Below are positions 45,939-54,828 of a stretch of 64,000 nt of DNA, in pieces. Under the pieces are notes generated by a model. That model was given only the letters and a program-made list of their open reading frames with translations, did no database searches and was not told the DNA's origin. Made by a program: the position numbers and the translations under genes. Positions within the stretch are counted from its first letter, which is position 1; each line of letters starts with the position of its first letter. The stretch lies in assembly GCA_009733745.1 (NCBI GenBank), contig WNWL01000001.1:310001-374000 (forward strand). The letters are read 5' to 3'. The DNA comes from Oceanobacillus sp. HTM 045. GTDB lineage: Bacteria; Pseudomonadota; Alphaproteobacteria; Rhodobacterales; Rhodobacteraceae.

Positions 45939-46848
45939 ACTCCTGGTTGTCGTTCGGCGGAAGCTGGAAGCGGCCGTGCTCCCAGTCGCCGGCGCGCCAG
46001 GCTTCCTTGGCGGCGTCGATCTTTTCCTTCGAGGAGGCGACGAAGTTCCACCAGATGTGGCGCGTGCCCATCGTCTCGCCGCCGAGGATCATCAGGCGCG
46101 ACGGTTTCGTCGCGGTCACCGTGATCCGGTCGCCGGGGCGGAAGACCATCATGTTGCCGATCTCGAACCGGTCGCCCGCGACCTCGATCTCGCCCTCGAT
46201 GACGTAGATCGCGCGATCCTCGTGGTCGTCGGGCAGGGGTAGCTTCGCGCCTGCCTCCAGCACCGCGTCGCCGTAGAACATCTCCGAGAAGGTGTTCACC
46301 GGCGCGCGTTCGCCGTAGGCGTTGCCGAGGATCAGGCGGACGGACTTGCCCTCGCCCTCGATCACCGGCAGGCGGTCCGCCCCGACATGCTCGAAGCCCG
46401 GGTCGATCTCCTCCCGGTCCTCCGGCAGGGCGACCCAGGTCTGGATGCCGAAGAAGGGCATCGGATCGACCTGCGTGGCGTCGTCCGAGCGTTCGGAATG
46501 GGTGATGCCCTTGCCTGCAACCATCCAGTTGACCGCGCCCGGCTCGATCCACTGGTCGGTGCCGAGGCTGTCGCGGTGATGCATCCGCCCGCGGTGCAGG
46601 TAAGAGATGGTGGCGAGGCCGATATGCGGGTGCGGGCGCACGTCGAGGCCACGGGTCGGCAGGAGTTCCGCCGGGCCCATCTGGTCGAAGAAGATGAACG
46701 GCCCGACCATCTGGCGCCTGGCCGAGGGCAGGGCGCGGCGCACCTCGAAGCCGCCGATGTCGCGGGCGCGGGGCACGATCAGGGTCTCGATGGCGTCCAC
46801 CTCGTCGCCGGTGGGGCAATGGGGGTCGAGGGCGGGGTTCCAGCTCAT
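45916..46848 (-). CDS. Pirin-family cupin protein
   Basis: This 310-residue bicupin has the pirin motifs HPHIGLATISYLHRGRMHHRDS with metal ligands, NWMVAGKGITHSER, and MFYGDAVLEAG. Pirins include quercetinases and transcription co-factors; the role is not determined here. ATG 46848 has a good AAGGAGAGC. It overlaps cutA convergently. Confidence 0.9.
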   Translation of the reverse strand: MSWNPALDPHCPTGDEVDAIETLIVPRARDIGGFEVRRALPSARRQMVGPFIFFDQMGPAELLPTRGLDVRPHPHIGLATISYLHRGRMHHRDSLGTDQWIEPGAVNWMVAGKGITHSERSDDATQVDPMPFFGIQTWVALPEDREEIDPGFEHVGADRLPVIEGEGKSVRLILGNAYGERAPVNTFSEMFYGDAVLEAGAKLPLPDDHEDRAIYVIEGEIEVAGDRFEIGNMMVFRPGDRITVTATKPSRLMILGGETMGTRHIWWNFVASSKEKIDAAKEAWRAGDWEHGRFQLPPNDNQEFIPLPER

Positions 46849-47155
46849 CTTGCTCTCCTTGGCGGGGCCGCGAGTGGTCCGGTGCGGCTCGCTCAAAGAT
46901 AGCGTGCCACGGCCCGGCAGATAGGGGCAGGTCGTGGCAGGACCGTTGCGCAGCGGGAGACAAACGGGCGAGGTCGGCCATGTTTCATGACCCGGTTCGG
47001 CGCTGTTCCCGTCTCAGGGTTGTGCCCGTCCCCGCCACTCTCCAGCCATAATCGCGTCGCGAATCCGCCCGAGATCGCCTTCAGGGTTAATGACGAGACA
47101 ACAGGGGTCACAAGTTGTCTCGCCGCAGGGGTGCGGAAAATCGTGAGAGGGTGCC
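46849..47155. other. Gene-free interval with a 9-bp inverted repeat
   Basis: No supported gene. CGAGACAAC (47094-47102) and GTTGTCTCG (47114-47122) form a perfect inverted repeat with an 11-base spacer, 33 bases before ATG 47156. The rest is spacer with the pirin and small-gene promoters. Confidence 0.5.
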
Positions 47156-47395
47156 ATGGGAATCGATCTCAAATCGTTCGCCGAACGCATGTTCGAAATG
47201 ATGCCGGCCGGGCCGGGCGAAGCCGGTGCGCGGGCGGCCAGCGAGGCGCGCCGCCGGCTCGCCGCCTTCATCGAGGCGTCCGAGGAGCCGGTCAGCGCGG
47301 AGGAGCGCGAGGCGCTCGAGGCGAAGATGTCGGACGAACTCTGCCGCCTCGCGGCGGTGCGCTGCGGCGCGAGCGAGTTCTTCTTCGCCGTCTGA
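47156..47395 (+). CDS. Small acidic helical protein of unknown function
   Basis: This 79-residue product is mostly alpha-helical and charged, with MGIDLKSFAERMFEMM and AEEREALEAKMSDELCRLAAVRCG, and two cysteines near the C-terminus. It has an inverted repeat just upstream that may regulate it. I do not recognise a family. It converges on the dehydrogenase gene with a 3-base gap. Confidence 0.55.
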   Translation: MGIDLKSFAERMFEMMPAGPGEAGARAASEARRRLAAFIEASEEPVSAEEREALEAKMSDELCRLAAVRCGASEFFFAV

Positions 47396-47398
47396 GCG

Positions 47399-48352
47399 CT
47401 ACCGGGCCGGGATGACCTCGTAGCCGGGCTCTTCCGGCTCGTCGTCCACCAGTTCCGCCGGGAAGCCGGGCACGCGGATGTCGGCGCCGGTGGCTTCCTC
47501 CAGCCTGCGGATGATGTCGTCGGACTGGGCGCGCGGGCCGTAGCGTTTCGCGCCGTCCTGCATGATCGAGATCATCAGCGGGTTGATCTCCAGCGGAACG
47601 CCGTTCGCGTCGGCGATCTTCTGGAAAAGGCCGATATCCTTCAGCACGAGGTCCATGGTGAAGTCGATCTGGCGCGAGCCGGAGAGGATCACCTGGCTTT
47701 CGGTCTCGTGGACGAAAGAATTGCCCGAGGAGATGCGGATCGCCTCGAAGGTAGTCGCGAGGTCGAGACCAGCGCGCTCCATCACCACCAGCGCCTCGCA
47801 GAGCGTCAGCAGGTTGGCCGTGGCAAGGTAGTTGGTCATCACCTTGAGCTTCGACGCGGTACCGAGCGGGCCGGTGTGGAGCACGCGGCGGCCGAGCACG
47901 GTGAGCATCGGCAGCATCTTCTCGAAGGTCGCCCGCTCGCAGCCGGCGAAGATCGAGATGTTGCCGGTCGCCGCGCGGTGGCAGCCGCCGGAGACGGGGC
48001 ACTCGGCGGCTTCCGCGCCCTTCGCGGCGACCAGTGCGCCGAGGCGGCGGACTTCCGCTTCGTCGGTGGTGGACATCTCGGCCCAGACCGTGCCGGGGCG
48101 GATGGCGCTCAGGATCCCGTCCTCGCCTTCCATCACCGCCGAGCAGGCGGCGGGAGAGGGCAGGCAGGTGATGACGAGATCGCAGCTTGCCGCCATCTCC
48201 GCCGGGCTGTCGGCCCATTTCGCGCCCTTGGCGAGGAACGGCTCGGCCAGCGTGCGGTCGAGATCGCGGACCGTGAGGTCCACGCCGTTGCGGAGCAGGC
48301 TGCCCGCGAGCTTGGCCCCGACATTGCCGAGGCCGATGAAACCGGTCTTCAT
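47399..48352 (-). CDS. Beta-hydroxyacid dehydrogenase (3-hydroxyisobutyrate dehydrogenase family), second type
   Basis: This 317-residue NAD(P)-dependent enzyme has GFIGLGNVGAKLAGSLL, ECPVSGGCHRAATGN and a catalytic lysine in SKLKVMTNYLAT. It differs from the family member at 16790 in the loop after CPVSGG, so the substrate is probably different. An iron alcohol dehydrogenase gene lies 14 bases upstream on the same strand, suggesting a joint pathway from an alcohol through a hydroxyacid. Confidence 0.88.
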   Translation of the reverse strand: MKTGFIGLGNVGAKLAGSLLRNGVDLTVRDLDRTLAEPFLAKGAKWADSPAEMAASCDLVITCLPSPAACSAVMEGEDGILSAIRPGTVWAEMSTTDEAEVRRLGALVAAKGAEAAECPVSGGCHRAATGNISIFAGCERATFEKMLPMLTVLGRRVLHTGPLGTASKLKVMTNYLATANLLTLCEALVVMERAGLDLATTFEAIRISSGNSFVHETESQVILSGSRQIDFTMDLVLKDIGLFQKIADANGVPLEINPLMISIMQDGAKRYGPRAQSDDIIRRLEEATGADIRVPGFPAELVDDEPEEPGYEVIPAR

Positions 48353-48366
48353 GGATGCTGTCTCCT

Positions 48367-49509
48367 TCAGGTGCGCGCGAGCGCGGCGGTTGCGCCGGCG
48401 AGCCGGTCGATGTCGGTGTCGGCCACCGCGCGGGGCGTGGCGGCCAGCATCGGAGCGTTCTCGGGGCGGCGCATGGCCGCGGCAATCATCTCTGTCGTGA
48501 GACCGGCGCAGTTCGCGGGGAGCGTGGCCGGAACGCCGCAGGCGCGCATCAGGGCCGAGAAGGCGGCGGGCAGCGCGGCCGCGTCCCGGGCCGCGCCGAG
48601 GGCCTCGGCGGCGGCGGCGAATGGCTCCGGCTCCGCGCCCTCGACCAGCCAGGGCAGAGCCAGTTCCAGCCCGAGGGCGGAGGCGAGGCCGTGATGCACC
48701 GGGGCGATGGAGCCGAGCGCGTGGGAGATGTTGTGGCCGATATGCGTGCCGCAGTTCTCGATGGCGATGCCCGCCTGCGTGGCGGCCCAGAGAACCTTGC
48801 CGCGGGCCGCGATGTCGGCGCCGTTGGCGACCGCCTCGGGCAGGTGGCGGGCGAGCAGGCGCAGCGCCTCCAGCCCGTGCAGCCGCCCCTCCGGCGTCGC
48901 CTTGCGCGAGGTCGCGGCCTCCAGCGCGTGGACGGCGGCGTCGAGGCCGGTCCAGGCGGTCATCGCGGCGGGCAGGCTGACCGTGAGTTCGGGATCGAGG
49001 ATCACCGCGTCGGGCCGGAGCGCGTCGCCCCAGTACCAGAGCTTGGCACCTTCCAGGTTGCTGACGACGGAGGTGCGGGTGACCTCCGAGCCGGTGCCCG
49101 CGGTGGTCGGGATGCAGACGAGCCGCTGCGCCCGCGCAGGGAAGGGCTGCGCCGCGAGGGAGTAGTCGGCGGTGAGGCGGTGCGCGCCCGCGACGGCGGC
49201 GGCCAGCTTGCCCGCGTCCAGCGCCGCGCCGCCGCCCATCGCGACGACCGCCTGCACGCTGCGCGCCCGCTCGGCAATGTCGTCGACCATGTCCTCCCTC
49301 GGCTCTCCGCCGATGCCGGCATAGCGGCTGACGGCGATGCCCTTCTCGCGGAACCTGTTGGCGAGAAGATCGACCACGCCGAGCTTGTCGAGGATCGCGT
49401 CGGCGACGATCAGCACATGCCCGGCGCCGCCGAGCAATTCAGGCGTTGCGGCGAAGGCCCCGGCGCCGAAACGGATCGGCGGCAGGGCTGCGGTCTCGAA
49501 AGGCTGCAT
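48367..49509 (-). CDS. Iron-containing alcohol dehydrogenase
   Basis: This 380-residue protein of the Fe-ADH (group III) family has GGGAALDAGKLAA, the NAD-binding CIPTTAGTGSEVT and metal-ligand segment IGHNISHALGSIAPVHHGLA. It would oxidise or reduce an alcohol/aldehyde with NAD(P). ATG 49509 follows GGAG. Tandem GGTTGCAA boxes lie upstream (49547-49564) and may be an operator. Cotranscribed with the dehydrogenase at 47399. Confidence 0.9.
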   Translation of the reverse strand: MQPFETAALPPIRFGAGAFAATPELLGGAGHVLIVADAILDKLGVVDLLANRFREKGIAVSRYAGIGGEPREDMVDDIAERARSVQAVVAMGGGAALDAGKLAAAVAGAHRLTADYSLAAQPFPARAQRLVCIPTTAGTGSEVTRTSVVSNLEGAKLWYWGDALRPDAVILDPELTVSLPAAMTAWTGLDAAVHALEAATSRKATPEGRLHGLEALRLLARHLPEAVANGADIAARGKVLWAATQAGIAIENCGTHIGHNISHALGSIAPVHHGLASALGLELALPWLVEGAEPEPFAAAAEALGAARDAAALPAAFSALMRACGVPATLPANCAGLTTEMIAAAMRRPENAPMLAATPRAVADTDIDRLAGATAALART

Positions 49510-49546
49510 GGGGGCTCCAGCGGTCAGTGGGAGGGGAGGGAGAGGT

Positions 49547-49564
49547 GGTTGCAAGGTTGCAACC
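49547..49564 (-). promoter_or_regulatory. Tandem GGTTGCAA boxes upstream of the iron alcohol dehydrogenase gene
   Basis: GGTTGCAA occurs twice in tandem (49547-49554 and 49555-49562) and ends with CC, so the second copy forms the palindrome GGTTGCAACC (49555-49564). It lies 38-55 bases upstream of ATG 49509. A LacI- or TetR-type operator is likely; the regulator is not identified. Confidence 0.4.
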
Positions 49565-49751
49565 GGCGCAAGTTGCTGGAATCGCAGGGAAAAAGTGTTA
49601 ACGGTCTTCGGGTGGCAGGTTCTTCGGTCATTCTGTCCGCGGATCGCCCGGACAGGGTGCCGCGAAAACCCGCGCGATTTCCCGCCCGGCCTTGCCGCCG
49701 GGCGGGGTAATTTCCGGCCATGCTCCCGGGGACGGGCACGACCGCGTTGCC

Positions 49752-52172
49752 TCAGCCGCGCATCCGCTCGGCGTTCGCGTCGAACAGCGGCGCGGACTGG
49801 ATGCGGGCGGGGTAGAGATCGCCGAGGATCTCGATCTGCCAGGGGCCTTCGGCGGCGGCGTGCTCCTTCGGGATGTAGCCCATCGCCACCGAGACGCCGG
49901 AGGAGTGGGCGAAGCCGCCGGACGTGACCCAGCCGACCACGTCGCCGTTGAGCCAGATCGCCTCGTCGCCGATCACGTCGGCATCCTTCGCGTCGACGAC
50001 GAAGGTGGTCAGACGCAGCTTGCCGCCGGATTCCTTCTCCGCGACCGCGGCGGCCTTGCCGATGAAGTCGGCCTCCTTCGAGGTGGCGACGAAGCGGCCG
50101 AGCCCGGCCTCGAACGGGCCGTAGATCGGGCGGTACTCCCGCGCCCAGCCGCCGAAGTTCTTCTCGACGCGGAGCGAGTTTAGCGCCCGCAGGCCGAAGA
50201 GGCCGATGCCGAGATCCGCGCCCTCCTTCATCAGCAGGTCGAAGACGTAGCGCTGGTACTCCGGCTTCATCCAGATCTCGTAGCCGAGATCGCCGGTGAA
50301 GCTGACCCGGCCGACGAGGCAGGGGGCGTAGCCGAGATCCATACGGCGCACGTCCATGAACTTCATCGCCGCCGCGTCCTCGCCCGCGACCTTGACCAGC
50401 AGTTCGCGCGACTTCGGACCGGCGATCGAGAGGCCGACCCACGAGAGGCCGAGCGGCGTGATCATCACCGACCCGTCCTGCGGCATGTGGCGCTCGAACC
50501 AGCGGGTATAGAACACCTCCGCCATGCCGGAACCGGCGAGGAAGTAGTCGCCCTCGCCCAGGCAGGCGAGCGAGAGGTCGCCCTGCAGCTTGCCGTTATG
50601 CTTGAGCATCGGCGCCAGCGTCATGCGGCCCGGCTTGGGGATGCGGCAGGCGAGGACGTAATCGAGGAAGTCCTTCGCGCCCGGGCCCTGCACCGAGAAC
50701 TTGGAGAAGCCGGAGACCTCCATCAGGCCGACATTCTCGCGGACGTTCTTCGCCTCCTTCGCCACCGTCTCGAAGTCGGTCGAGCGGCGCCAGGAGAACT
50801 CGTCCTTCACGCCCTCGGGCGCGAACCAGAGCGGGGCTTCGAGGCCCCAAGAGTCGCCCATCACCGCGCCGTGGGCCTTGAGCTTGTCGTAGATCGGCGT
50901 GGTCTTGTAGGGGCGGCCGGCCGTGAGTTCCTCGTTCGGGTACTTGATCGAGAAGCGCCGCGAGTAGTTCTCGCGCACCTTGGCGTTGGTGTAGCCGAGC
51001 GTCGCCCAGTCGCCGTAGCGGGCCACGTCCATCGCCCAGACGTCGAAGCCCGGATCGCCGTGGATCATCCAGTTGGAGAGCGCGAGGCCGACGCCGCCGC
51101 CCTGCGAGAAGCCCGCCATCACGCCGCAGGTCGACCACATGCCGGGCATGCCGCGGATCGGGCCGACCAGCGGGTTGCCGTCCGGCGCGAAGGTGAACGG
51201 GCCGTTGATGATCTGCTTGATGCCGGCATTCTGGAAGGCCGGGAAGTGCTCGAAGCCGACCTCCAGGCTGGGCGCGATGCGGTCGATGTCGGGCTGCAGC
51301 AGCTCGTGGCCGAAGTCCCAGGGGGTGGTCTTCTCGGACCAGGGCACGCAGGCCTTCTCGTAGGTGCCCATCAGCATGCCGCCGCGCTCCTGCCGGAGGT
51401 AGAGCTCGCCGTCGAAGTCGATGGCGTGGATCACCTCCTTGCCGGTCTTGGCGTTGACCTCGGCGACCTCGGGCATGTCCTCGGTGATGAGGTACATGTG
51501 CTCCATCGCCAGCACGGGCAGTTCGAGGCCGACCATGCGCCCGACCTCGCGGGCCCAGAGGCCGCCGGCGTTGACCACGTGCTCGCAGAGCACGTCGCCC
51601 TTGTCGGTGACGATGCGCCACTCGCCGGTGGGCAGGCGGTGGATCTCCTCGACCTTGGTGTGGGTGTGGATCGCCGCGCCCTTGATGCGGGCCGACTTGG
51701 CATAGGCGTGGGTCACGCCCGAGGGGTCGAGATGGCCGTCGACCACCGTCTCGACCGCGCCGACGAAGCAGGACGGGTCGAGCAGCGGCATCAGCTCGTG
51801 CGCCTCCTCGGGCGAGATGATCTTCATCTCGATGTCGAGGTAGCGGCCCTTGGAGACCATCGACTTGAGCCAGTCCATCCGCTCGTGGGTGGAGGCCAGC
51901 ATGACGCCGCCGGTCATGTGGAAGCCGGTGGCCTGGCCGGAAAGCTCCTCGATCTCCTTGTAGAGGTTGATCGTGTATTTCTGGAGCTTGGCGACGTTGG
52001 GGTCGCCGTTGACCGTGTGGCAGCCGCCCGCCGCGTGCCAGGTGGAGCCGGAGGTCAGCTCGTCCCGCTCCAGCAGCATCACGTCGGTCCAACCCTCGCG
52101 TGCGAGGTGATAAAGCACCGAGCAGCCGACCACGCCGCCGCCGATGACCACTACCTTCGCGGTATCCTTCAT
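49752..52172 (-). CDS. FAD-GcvT fusion oxidoreductase (dimethylglycine/sarcosine dehydrogenase-like), copy 1
   Basis: This 806-residue fusion has an N-terminal FAD (DAO) domain with VVVIGGGVVGCSVLYHLAREG, TSGSTWHAAG, and the FAO central region GPFTFAPDGNPLVGP. C-terminal GcvT folate domains contain GPGAKDFLDYVLACRIPKPG, FTGDLGYEIWMKPEYQ and VTSGGFAHSSGVSVAMGYIP. It would demethylate a methylated glycine (dimethylglycine, sarcosine or related) and hand formaldehyde to tetrahydrofolate as methylene-THF. The adjacent gene is a full paralogue. Start ATG 52172. Confidence 0.88.
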   Translation of the reverse strand: MKDTAKVVVIGGGVVGCSVLYHLAREGWTDVMLLERDELTSGSTWHAAGGCHTVNGDPNVAKLQKYTINLYKEIEELSGQATGFHMTGGVMLASTHERMDWLKSMVSKGRYLDIEMKIISPEEAHELMPLLDPSCFVGAVETVVDGHLDPSGVTHAYAKSARIKGAAIHTHTKVEEIHRLPTGEWRIVTDKGDVLCEHVVNAGGLWAREVGRMVGLELPVLAMEHMYLITEDMPEVAEVNAKTGKEVIHAIDFDGELYLRQERGGMLMGTYEKACVPWSEKTTPWDFGHELLQPDIDRIAPSLEVGFEHFPAFQNAGIKQIINGPFTFAPDGNPLVGPIRGMPGMWSTCGVMAGFSQGGGVGLALSNWMIHGDPGFDVWAMDVARYGDWATLGYTNAKVRENYSRRFSIKYPNEELTAGRPYKTTPIYDKLKAHGAVMGDSWGLEAPLWFAPEGVKDEFSWRRSTDFETVAKEAKNVRENVGLMEVSGFSKFSVQGPGAKDFLDYVLACRIPKPGRMTLAPMLKHNGKLQGDLSLACLGEGDYFLAGSGMAEVFYTRWFERHMPQDGSVMITPLGLSWVGLSIAGPKSRELLVKVAGEDAAAMKFMDVRRMDLGYAPCLVGRVSFTGDLGYEIWMKPEYQRYVFDLLMKEGADLGIGLFGLRALNSLRVEKNFGGWAREYRPIYGPFEAGLGRFVATSKEADFIGKAAAVAEKESGGKLRLTTFVVDAKDADVIGDEAIWLNGDVVGWVTSGGFAHSSGVSVAMGYIPKEHAAAEGPWQIEILGDLYPARIQSAPLFDANAERMRG

Positions 52173-52204
52173 GTCTTGGTCTCCCAGTCCCTTGGTTGGT
52201 CTTC

Positions 52205-54628
52205 TCAGCCCCGCATCCGCGCGCCGTCGGCGTCGAACAGGGGTGTGGTTGTGAGCGTGGCCCTGCGGCGCTGCCCGAGGATCTCGATGTCGAAGGTGGC
52301 GCCATCCTCCGCGCGCTCGCGCGGGATCAGGCCGAGGGCGACGGATTTCTGCGCGAAATGCGCGTAGCCGCCGGAGGTGACGTAGCCGATCACGTCATCC
52401 CCGTCGAAGATCGGCTCCCAGGCCACCACGTCCGCGTCCTCCGCGTCGACGATGAAGGAGACGAGCTTGCGCGTGGGGGGCGTCTCGCGCTCCCGCATCG
52501 CCGCGTCGCGGCCCATGAAGTCGTTCTTCTTCCACGAGACGAACCGGTCCAGCCCGGTCTCGGCGGGGGTGTAGTCGGGCTTGAACTCCCGCATCCAGCT
52601 CCCGAAGAACTTTTCGAGCCTGAGCGACATCATCGCCCGCATTCCGAAGGGCTTCATGCCGAACTCCGCCCCGGCCTCGGCCAGCATCCCGTAGAGCGCT
52701 GCCTGGTGGTCGCGGTGGACATACATCTCGTAGCCGAGATCGCCCGTGTAGCTTACCCGGCAGACCCGCACCGGCAGGTGCCCGGCGTCGATCAGGGCCG
52801 AGCGGAGGAAGGGCAGGGCGGCGTTGGAGACGTCCGCCTCTGTGATCTTGGCCAGCACGTCGCGGGCGTGCGGCCCGGCGATCTGGAAGCCGATCAGCTC
52901 CTTCGAGACGTTGCGCAGGCTCACGCCGCTTTCGGGCAGGTGCGAAAGGAACCAGCGCATGTGATAAGCCTGCGCGCCGTAGCTGGCGGTGAGTTGCACC
53001 GCGTCCGGCGCGAGGCGCGTCATGGTGAAGTCGCCGATGATGCGGCCGGAGGGGGCGAGCATGGGGGTCAGCGCCATGCGGCCCACATCCGGCACGCGGT
53101 TGGCCATGATGTGGTTCAGCCAGTCCAGCGCGCCCGGCCCCTCGACGAGGTACTTGCCGAAGTTGTGGATCTCGTTGATGCCGACCGCGGTGCGGACCGT
53201 GCGGCACTCGTCGCCGGTGGGGCCGAAGGCGTTGGAGCGGCGGAAGCTCGGCGTCTCCGCCAGCGGCTCGCCCTCGGGGGCGAAGTAGTTGACCGCCTCC
53301 ATCCCGTAGGCCGCGCCGAAGACGGCGCGCTGGCTGGCCCAGATGCCGTGGGCGGGCGTCGTCTCCAGCGGGCGGCCGACGGGAAGCTCCTCGTTGGGAT
53401 AGGAGATCGAGAACCGGCGCTGGTAGTTCTCAGTCACCTTCAGCCGGGTGTAGGGCTTGGTTGCCCAGTCGGTGTCACCGACGCCGAACCGGGCGACATC
53501 CATCGCGAAGACGTCCGTCTCGGTCTCGCCCTCGACCATCCACTCGGCCAGCGACTTGCCGACGCCGCCGCCCTGGGAGAAGCCCGCCATCACCGCGCAG
53601 GCCGACCAGAGGCCCGGCTTGCCGGGGATCGGCCCGACCAGCGGGTTGCCGTCGGGCGCGAAGGTGAAGGGGCCGTTGATGACCTGCTTCATGCCCGCCC
53701 GGCCCAGCACCGGGTAGCGGGCGAAGGCGGCCTCCAGCGGCTCGGCCACGCGGTCGAGATCGTTCTCCAGCAGCTCGTGGCCGAAGTCGAGCGGGGTGCC
53801 GTTCACCGCCCAGGGCACCGCCTTCTGCTCGTAGATGCCGATGACCAGCCCGCGCCCCTCCTGCCGGAGATAGGTCTCGCCAGCGGGGTCCATGACGTGG
53901 GGCAGCTCGGAGCCGTGGTTGTAGACCTCGGGAATGTCGTCGGTGACGAAATACTGGTGCTCCATCGGGTGGAGCGGCAGCCAGACGCCCGCCAGTGCGC
54001 CGACCTCGCGGGCCCAGAGCCCGGCGGCGTTGACGACATGCTCGGCGATCACCGTGCCCTGCTCGGTGACGACCTCCCAGCCGCCCTTCACCGGGTTCAG
54101 CGCCCTGACCGGGTTGCGGAGCACGATCTCCGCCCCGGCCATCCGCGCCGCCTTGGCGTAGGCGTGGGTGGTGCCGGAAGGGTCGAGATGCCCGTCGAGC
54201 GGATCGTAGAGCCCGCCGATCACGCCTTCCACATTGGTGATGGGGGAAAGCTTCGCGATCTCCTCCGGGCCGACGATCTCGGTCTCCAGCCCCATGTAGC
54301 GGTGCTTGGCGCGCTCGGCGACGAGGTAATCCATCCGGTCCCGCGTCGTCGCGATGGTCACGCCGCCGACATGGTGCAGGCCGCAGGACTGGCCGGTGAT
54401 CTCCTCCAGCTCGCGGTAGAGCCGGATCGTGTAGCCCTGCAGCGCCGCCATGTTGGTGTCGGCGTTCAGCGTGTGGAACCCGCCCGCGGCGTGCCAGGTC
54501 GAGCCGGAGGTCAGCTCCGACCGCTCGATCAGCATCACGTCCGACCAGCCCAGCTTGGTCAGGTGGTAGAGCACCGAGCAGCCGACGACGCCGCCGCCGA
54601 TGACCGCGACGCGGGTGTGGGTCTTCAT
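52205..54628 (-). CDS. FAD-GcvT fusion oxidoreductase (dimethylglycine/sarcosine dehydrogenase-like), copy 2
   Basis: This 807-residue paralogue of the next gene has VAVIGGGVVGCSVLYHLTKLG, TSGSTWHAAGGFHT, GPFTFAPDGNPLVGPIPG and YTGDLGYEMYVHRDHQA. The two proteins share layout and many blocks but differ throughout, so the duplication is old and substrates may differ (dimethylglycine versus sarcosine, for instance). Transcribed as a pair with 32 bases between them. Divergent from the gene at 54829, with a low-GC promoter region between. Start ATG 54628. Confidence 0.88.
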   Translation of the reverse strand: MKTHTRVAVIGGGVVGCSVLYHLTKLGWSDVMLIERSELTSGSTWHAAGGFHTLNADTNMAALQGYTIRLYRELEEITGQSCGLHHVGGVTIATTRDRMDYLVAERAKHRYMGLETEIVGPEEIAKLSPITNVEGVIGGLYDPLDGHLDPSGTTHAYAKAARMAGAEIVLRNPVRALNPVKGGWEVVTEQGTVIAEHVVNAAGLWAREVGALAGVWLPLHPMEHQYFVTDDIPEVYNHGSELPHVMDPAGETYLRQEGRGLVIGIYEQKAVPWAVNGTPLDFGHELLENDLDRVAEPLEAAFARYPVLGRAGMKQVINGPFTFAPDGNPLVGPIPGKPGLWSACAVMAGFSQGGGVGKSLAEWMVEGETETDVFAMDVARFGVGDTDWATKPYTRLKVTENYQRRFSISYPNEELPVGRPLETTPAHGIWASQRAVFGAAYGMEAVNYFAPEGEPLAETPSFRRSNAFGPTGDECRTVRTAVGINEIHNFGKYLVEGPGALDWLNHIMANRVPDVGRMALTPMLAPSGRIIGDFTMTRLAPDAVQLTASYGAQAYHMRWFLSHLPESGVSLRNVSKELIGFQIAGPHARDVLAKITEADVSNAALPFLRSALIDAGHLPVRVCRVSYTGDLGYEMYVHRDHQAALYGMLAEAGAEFGMKPFGMRAMMSLRLEKFFGSWMREFKPDYTPAETGLDRFVSWKKNDFMGRDAAMRERETPPTRKLVSFIVDAEDADVVAWEPIFDGDDVIGYVTSGGYAHFAQKSVALGLIPRERAEDGATFDIEILGQRRRATLTTTPLFDADGARMRG

Positions 54629-54690
54629 GGGTCCGTCTTCCTGTTGCGCGGGTTGTGGGGCGCGGCGGGATGCGCCGCCCCGGAGCGGAA

Positions 54691-54706
54691 AGTGAGGTCT
54701 CTCACT
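54691..54706. promoter_or_regulatory. Inverted repeat in the divergent promoter region
   Basis: AGTGAG (54691-54696) and CTCACT (54701-54706) form a 6-bp inverted repeat with a four-base spacer. The region 54629-54828 holds the divergent promoters of the dimethylglycine-dehydrogenase-like pair and the gene at 54829. Confidence 0.35.
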
Positions 54707-54828
54707 GCTACCGACAGCGATTCGGGGTACCGTACGGCCGGAATTGGAGAGCGCGCCGGGCGAACCCGCGGTCTGAACCGCACTGCACCCGCCCGAGCCG
54801 CGGCTGGAACCGGACACCGGAGGACGCG

